This document shows positions 14,336 to 17,935 of a DNA stretch of 17,935 nt, piece by piece. The translations under genes were made by a program, and so were the position numbers. Below the pieces are notes generated by a model, which saw nothing but the letters and a program-made list of their open reading frames with translations, did no database searches and had not been told where the DNA came from. This stretch comes from an uncultured Collinsella sp. (GTDB lineage: Bacteria; Actinomycetota; Coriobacteriia; Coriobacteriales; Coriobacteriaceae), in the NCBI GenBank assembly GCA_902495945.1, contig CABUZD010000026.1:1-17935 (forward strand), in the 5' to 3' direction. Position 1 is the stretch's first letter, and each line of letters begins with the position of its first letter.

Positions 14336-14581
14336 ATGAAGAAGTCGACGTTTAACACCCTGCTTGTCGGTGGCGGTTTTCTGCTTGGTACGGCCGGCAT
14401 CAAGCTGCTCACCAGCGCTCCGGTAAAGAATGCCTGCGTGCAGGGCATTGCGTGCGGTATGCGCGTCAAGAACTGCTACCAGGACATGGTCGAGCAGGCC
14501 AAGGCCAATGTCGATGACATGGTTGCCGAGGCTGCCTACATCACCCAGAGCGAGGCCGCTGCTGACGAGGCAGCCGAGTAA
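14336..14581 (+). CDS. DUF6110 family small membrane protein
   Basis: 81 residues. ATG at 14336 with GGGAG in AAAGGGAGAA at about 8 nt. MKKSTFNTLLVGGGFLLGTAGIKLL forms a single N-terminal membrane helix with a Gly-rich core, followed by TSAPVKNACVQGIACGMRVK and an acidic helical tail ending EAAADEAAE. This matches, from memory, the pattern of DUF6110 proteins (short anchor, GTAGIK/L motif, then an amphipathic helix), which occur beside P-type ATPases. The ATPase starts 18 nt after its stop, so they are co-transcribed. Two cysteines (Cys34, Cys40), plus Cys47 in VKNCYQD, could touch metal, but this is speculative. Likely an accessory or regulatory partner of the pump; no biochemical role is known to me. 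Confidence 0.75.
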   Translation: MKKSTFNTLLVGGGFLLGTAGIKLLTSAPVKNACVQGIACGMRVKNCYQDMVEQAKANVDDMVAEAAYITQSEAAADEAAE

Positions 14582-14599
14582 CGCTCCCAGGCACAAACT

Positions 14600-16675
14600 A
14601 TGAGATTCTCGATTATCAGCGAGATCCCCGGCAGGACCCGTCTTCAATTGGCGGGTCCTGTGCCAGAGAGCGATCTCGATGCACTTCTTAAGCTTGGCGG
14701 CGATATCGACGGCGTGCACAAGGTGCGCGTTTATGGCCGTATTGGCCAGATGGCGCTGGAGTACGACGAGCCGCGCCGCGCGAGCGTGCTCGACGCCTTG
14801 GGCGCACTCGATGCTCAAGCTATCGCCGATGCCAAGTCGGGCTACGTGATGCAACTCGAGCCGCGCAAGCACAAACTCGTTATGGACCTGGCGACACTCG
14901 TCGGTGCCCATTACGCACGTCGCTGGTTCTTGCCGACGCCTCTGCGTGCGGTGTTTGTCGTGGCCGGTTACATGGCATTTTTGCGCGCTGCCCTTCATGA
15001 GCTGGCGCAGCCGCGCCTAACCGTTCCCGTGCTCGACGCTTCGGCCATTGGCATTTCGTTCGTCAAGCGTGATGTCGACACCGCGGGCCAGACGATGTTC
15101 CTGCTCAACGTGGGCGAGCTGCTCGAGGACTACACGCGCGCCATGAGCGAAAACGAACTCATCAACTCGCTGCTCGATGTGCCCGACAAGGCGCAAAAGG
15201 TCGTCGGCGACACCGAGGTATGCGTTGCCGCGACCGAGCTTGAGCCCGGCGATCTGGTCGCCGTGCGCACTGGCATGTCCATTTGCATCGACGGCGTGGT
15301 TGAGCAGGGGAGCGCTATGGTCAACCAGGCGACCCTGACTGGCGAGCCGCTGGCCGTCGAGCGCAGCGCAGGCGACGACGTGTTCGCCGGCACCGTCGTG
15401 GAAGACGGCAGCATCTTGGTGCGTGTGCGCGCCAATACGGCGCAAACCAAACTGCGCTCAATCGTCTCACTCGTGCAGACGGCCGATTCGCTCAAGTCCG
15501 AGGGCCAGTCGCATATGGAGGACCTTGCCAACAGGATCGTCCCGTGGAACTTCCTGCTCGCGGGCCTGGTTGCGCTTACCACCCGCAGCCTCATCAAGAC
15601 CTCGGCGGCACTGATGGTCGACTACTCGTGTGCACTCAAGCTCACGGGTTCCGTTGCCGTCATGACCGCTATGAGCGATGCTGCCAAGATGGGCGTCATG
15701 GTCAAGGGCGCCAAGTACTTTGAGTCGTTTGCCAAGGCCGATACCATTGTCTTTGACAAGACCGGTACGCTGACCGAGGCCCAGCCGCGCCTAGCTTGCG
15801 TACTCACCACCGACGGCTGGAGCGAGGACGAGATTCTGCGCCTTTCTGCCTGTCTGGAGGAGCATTTCCCGCATCCGGTGGCGCGTGCCGTGGTCAACGC
15901 CGCCCGCGAGCGCGGGCTCGAGCACCGCGAGCGCCATGCTGCGGTCGAGTATATTGTGGCGCACGGCATCGCTTCGTCCATCGAGGGGCGTCGCGCCATC
16001 ATCGGCTCCGCTCACTTTGTGTTCGATGACGAGCATGCCCAGCTAGAGGCAGAGACACAAGAGCAAATTGAGTCCCAGATGCAGGGCTTGTCGCCGCTGT
16101 ATCTGGCGGTCGACGGCAAGGTCGTCGGCGTGCTCGGTATCGAGGATCCGCTAAAGCCCGGGGTCCGTGAGGCCATCGCCGACCTGCATGCGCTGGGCGT
16201 TAAGCACGTGGTCATGCTCACGGGCGACTCGGAGCGCACCGCCGAGCGCATTGCTCGCGAGGCAGGTGTCGACGAGTTTAAGGCCGAGCTGCTGCCCGAG
16301 GACAAGTACGCGTATGTTGAGCGGATTAAGCGCGAGGGGCGCTACGTTGCCATGGTGGGCGACGGCGTCAACGATTCGCCGGCGCTCGGTTTGGCCGACG
16401 TGGGCTTGGCGATGGGTGGCGGAAGTGACATCGCCAAGGAGGTCGCCGATATCATCCTGACCGATACGGATCTTGCCGCGATCGTGCGCCTGCGCCGCAT
16501 GAGCCAGGGGCTTATCGACCGTCTGACGAGTTCGTATTCCAAGGTGATGCTCACCAACTCGGCGCTCCTGGCGCTGGGCATTACCGGCATGATCACTCCG
16601 CAGACGTCGTCACTGCTGCACAACGGCTCGACGATTGCCTACAGCCTGGGCAACGCGAAGGCATATCTGCGTTAG
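14600..16675 (+). CDS. P1B-type heavy-metal ATPase with divergent membrane motif
   Basis: 691 residues. ATP-driven cation pump of the inner membrane. The N-terminus (1-75, GRTRLQLAGP, VHKVRVYGRIGQMALEYD) has an HMA-like fold pattern but no CxxC metal site. Membrane helices follow near 115-155. The actuator domain has TLTGEP at 245-250; the phosphorylated Asp386 lies in FDKTGTLTEA; the His-Pro motif of P1B pumps is HP at 425-426; TGDS at 541-544 and GDGVND at 587-592 complete the catalytic core. C-terminal helices end with LLHNGSTIAYSLGNAKAYLR. The key membrane motif, normally CPC, SPC or CPH, reads YSC at 342-344 (VDYSCALKLTG), so the invariant Pro is absent and metal specificity cannot be assigned to Cu, Zn/Cd or Co groups. 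The ATG at 14600 has only a weak AGG ribosome site, so coupling to the DUF6110 gene is likely. A bidirectional terminator follows. Confidence 0.92.
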   Translation: MRFSIISEIPGRTRLQLAGPVPESDLDALLKLGGDIDGVHKVRVYGRIGQMALEYDEPRRASVLDALGALDAQAIADAKSGYVMQLEPRKHKLVMDLATLVGAHYARRWFLPTPLRAVFVVAGYMAFLRAALHELAQPRLTVPVLDASAIGISFVKRDVDTAGQTMFLLNVGELLEDYTRAMSENELINSLLDVPDKAQKVVGDTEVCVAATELEPGDLVAVRTGMSICIDGVVEQGSAMVNQATLTGEPLAVERSAGDDVFAGTVVEDGSILVRVRANTAQTKLRSIVSLVQTADSLKSEGQSHMEDLANRIVPWNFLLAGLVALTTRSLIKTSAALMVDYSCALKLTGSVAVMTAMSDAAKMGVMVKGAKYFESFAKADTIVFDKTGTLTEAQPRLACVLTTDGWSEDEILRLSACLEEHFPHPVARAVVNAARERGLEHRERHAAVEYIVAHGIASSIEGRRAIIGSAHFVFDDEHAQLEAETQEQIESQMQGLSPLYLAVDGKVVGVLGIEDPLKPGVREAIADLHALGVKHVVMLTGDSERTAERIAREAGVDEFKAELLPEDKYAYVERIKREGRYVAMVGDGVNDSPALGLADVGLAMGGGSDIAKEVADIILTDTDLAAIVRLRRMSQGLIDRLTSSYSKVMLTNSALLALGITGMITPQTSSLLHNGSTIAYSLGNAKAYLR

Positions 16676-16699
16676 CAGGCGTGTTCGCCCACGTTATCT

Positions 16700-16746
16700 G
16701 GCCTGCGCCCAGACGGCATCGGTGTCGTCCGGGCGCAGGCCTATTT
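16700..16746. terminator. Bidirectional terminator between convergent genes
   Basis: GGCCTGCGCCC (16700-16710) pairs perfectly with GGGCGCAGGCC (16731-16741) around a 20-nt loop that can pair further; TATTT follows on the plus side. It separates the ATPase gene from the minus-strand gene ending at 16745. Confidence 0.8.
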
Positions 16747-17179
16747 AGGCAAGTGCAGCTTTGATGGCGGGGCTTTCTGCGAGCTGCTCGGCTGCCTTTT
16801 CTTCGGAGCTGTCGAGTGCGGCTAAGCTGCGGTAGACCCACTCGTTGACCTGGGTGTTCTTGACGCCTGCGGTCTGCATAAGGGCGCCTACCTCGCGGAT
16901 TGCTGCGAGCAGATCGGCTTTGGGACCAGCGAGCTCGACCTCGATGCCGTGGTAGGCGGCCACGCCGCGGTTCTCGCTCACGTGGTCGATAAAGTCCTCG
17001 ACGGTCTCAAGCTGCTGGGCGAGAGCTGCATCATCGTCAGCGTCCAGCGCGACGAGTGCGTTCGATACCGTGAGGGCGGGATGTCCGCAGGGGACAAAGC
17101 CTTCGATGACATCCATGGCTTCGGTAATGGTTGAACCCAGGCCTGCGAGGGCATTGACGAGTTGTTGCTTGGTATCCAT
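16745..17179 (-). CDS. Acidic helical protein of unknown function
   Basis: 144 residues, monocistronic, minus strand. ATG at 17179 is preceded by AAAGGA with 5-6 nt spacing. The protein is acidic and predicted almost entirely helical, without signal peptide or membrane segment, so cytoplasmic. It starts MDTKQQLVNALAGLGSTITE, has one cysteine in GFVPCGHPALTVSNALVALD, and ends with SSEEKAAEQLAESPAIKAAL. I recognise no family and see no catalytic motif. Its neighbours are the metal ATPase (convergent) and tmRNA (divergent), which give no clear hint of function. Coding potential is good: codon use matches the rest of the window and the ribosome site and flanking terminator are well placed. Confidence 0.8.
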   Translation of the reverse strand: MDTKQQLVNALAGLGSTITEAMDVIEGFVPCGHPALTVSNALVALDADDDAALAQQLETVEDFIDHVSENRGVAAYHGIEVELAGPKADLLAAIREVGALMQTAGVKNTQVNEWVYRSLAALDSSEEKAAEQLAESPAIKAALA

Positions 17180-17215
17180 AACGGTCCTTTCGACGGGTCA
17201 ATTGTGCTTGGCGAA

Positions 17216-17221
17216 AATATA
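17216..17221 (-). promoter_or_regulatory. Candidate -10 box of the minus-strand helical protein
   Basis: TATATT on the minus strand, about 37 nt before the start at 17179. The -35 region (TTTTGC at 16-nt spacing) is weak. Confidence 0.4.
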
Positions 17222-17314
17222 CGTGACGCGATCGGTAGCAAAAGTGCGAAGTGTAGCGCACATTGGGGTCTTCACAGCTCGTGCATAGAGCAGCTTTCTG
17301 CCTTTAGAACGTGG

Positions 17315-17408
17315 TAAGATAGCTATCCACGAGCGGGGTTCGCCCCGCGTGTTCCTTGAAAAGTCGACGGTTATCGGGTGTTTGCAGGCCCGATACCATC
17401 CAGACTTT
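17315..17408 (+). promoter_or_regulatory. ssrA promoter -10 and structured leader
   Basis: TAAGAT (17315-17320) is a likely -10, with a poor -35. The roughly 90-nt leader before the mature tmRNA end contains two hairpins. One is GCGGGG-TTCG-CCCCGC (17333-17348), flanked by a further CAC/GTG pairing. The second is GGTTATCGGG/CCCGATACC (17369-17397, one bulge), enclosed by AAAGTC/GACTTT (17360-17365, 17403-17408). These are presumably removed during 5' maturation. Confidence 0.5.
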
Positions 17409-17418
17409 CCCGACATTC

Positions 17419-17783
17419 GGGGGCGACTGGTTTCGACACGATAGCTCTGAGAGAGGAAGCAAGCCGAGGTCTCCTCGCCTCGTTAAACAGGGGTACCGTC
17501 AAATTGAATTGACAACAACTCTTCTTTTGAGCCTATGGCTCTCGCTGCTTAGTTTATAGCGGCGCGTCAACCCGGTGATTTCCCCGACACCGGTGCGACG
17601 TCATTTTAGGGGAATGCTCCTGCGCACGTAATCGGTATGGCGCAGGCTAAGACCGAACCGGTTAGGACGCCGCGAGCGTGTCGCTGCGCGCAAAGCGTCC
17701 GAGACAAAACCAGCGACTGAGCTTGGAGATGCCAATCAGGGGGCTTTCGTGGACCGGAGTTCGATTCTCCGCGCCTCCACCAA
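17419..17783 (+). ncRNA. ssrA: tmRNA (transfer-messenger RNA)
   Basis: Rescues stalled ribosomes by acting as an alanyl-tRNA and then as a short message. The tRNA-like ends are clear: GGGGGCG (17419-17425) pairs with CGCCTCC (17773-17779), then the discriminator A and encoded CCA (17781-17783). The 5' part has the typical GACTGGTTTCGAC. The T stem CGGAG/CTCCG (17755-17759, 17768-17772) is perfect, but the loop between is TTTCGATT, eight bases rather than the usual TTCGATT. The tag reading frame 17511-17552 encodes DNNSSFEPMALAA and ends in TAG; ALAA is the protease-recognition end of tmRNA tags. The exact resume codon (GAC at 17511) is inferred from frame only. Length 365 nt is normal. It is closed by a strong terminator. 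Confidence 0.95.
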
Positions 17784-17793
17784 TAGTTGCAGG

Positions 17794-17826
17794 CAGGTAG
17801 AGAAGTGTCTCTACCTGCTTTTTTAT
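17794..17826 (+). terminator. ssrA intrinsic terminator
   Basis: GCAGGTAGAGA (17794-17804), loop AGTG, TCTCTACCTGC (17809-17819), then a run TTTTTATT. Perfect 11-bp stem directly after the tmRNA 3' end. Confidence 0.92.
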
Positions 17827-17838
17827 TACTTACAGATA

Positions 17839-17856
17839 CCGCGGAGAATCGAACTC
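17839..17856 (-). repeat. Inverted partial copy of the tmRNA 3' end
   Basis: Read on the minus strand, 17840-17853 gives TTCGATTCTCCGCG, identical to tmRNA positions 17761-17774. Allowing one gap it extends to GAG (17854-17856). It ends before the acceptor stem and lacks CCA, so it is not a tRNA gene by itself. A possible attachment-site relic or recombination product. Confidence 0.5.
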
Positions 17857-17866
17857 TATGCAGGGC

Positions 17867-17904
17867 GCGGGCGTAAAGAAAACGCGTCAGCGTTTTTAGC
17901 CCGC
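17867..17904. repeat. Hairpin near the right edge
   Basis: GCGGGC (17867-17872) pairs with GCCCGC (17899-17904), and AAAACGC (17879-17885) with GCGTTTT (17890-17896), around loop GTCA; a 6-by-2 internal loop separates the stems. It may be a terminator for either strand or part of an element continuing beyond the window. Confidence 0.5.
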
Positions 17905-17935
17905 GGGCGAGGACGCCGGCAGGCGGCCGAAGCCG

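Overview
This window most likely comes from a high-GC, Gram-positive gut actinobacterium of the class Coriobacteriia, probably Collinsella or a close relative. That placement is inference from the gene repertoire: sortase-assembled pili with isopeptide-type pilins, an actinobacterial-style GatB, a DUF6110/P-type ATPase pair and a tmRNA tag ending in ALAA. No database search was possible.

Layout, left to right. (1) 1-5437 is a sortase-dependent pilus locus. It holds the 3' part of one LPxTG-type pilin (probably a tip or ancillary subunit), a complete backbone-type pilin, and a class C pilin sortase about 1.8 kb further on. Pilin and sortase are separated by a strong terminator, a 50-codon membrane peptide with its own terminator, and a winged-helix regulator. 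The regulator's coding end overlaps a well-initiated 14-codon reading frame that looks like the remnant of a lost partner gene. (2) 5438-5761 is non-coding and packed with inverted and 21-bp tandem repeats. (3) 5762-9263 is the gatCAB operon (tRNA-dependent amidotransferase), with one-base overlaps between genes and an unusual insertion of about 65 residues in GatB. It ends in a terminator set inside a 141-bp giant palindrome. (4) 9487-14190 is an AraC-family regulator divergent from two half-size ABC transporters. This matches the YbtA/YbtPQ and IrtAB arrangement of siderophore-type metal importers. (5) 14336-16675 is a DUF6110 membrane peptide plus a P1B-type ATPase with a divergent metal-binding membrane motif, behind a hairpin-rich leader. 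(6) 16745-17179 is a minus-strand acidic helical protein of unknown function. (7) 17419-17783 is tmRNA (ssrA), with a structured leader, a strong terminator, and an inverted partial copy of its own 3' end about 65 bases downstream.

Functional modules: surface adhesion (pili), essential translation functions (GatCAB, tmRNA), and metal handling (AraC/ABC pair, P-type ATPase). The best candidates for something undescribed are the regulator plus remnant module interrupting the pilus locus with its paired ATTCC/GGAAT palindromes, the P1B ATPase/DUF6110 pair lacking the CPC motif, the GatB insertion, and the intergenic palindromic elements.
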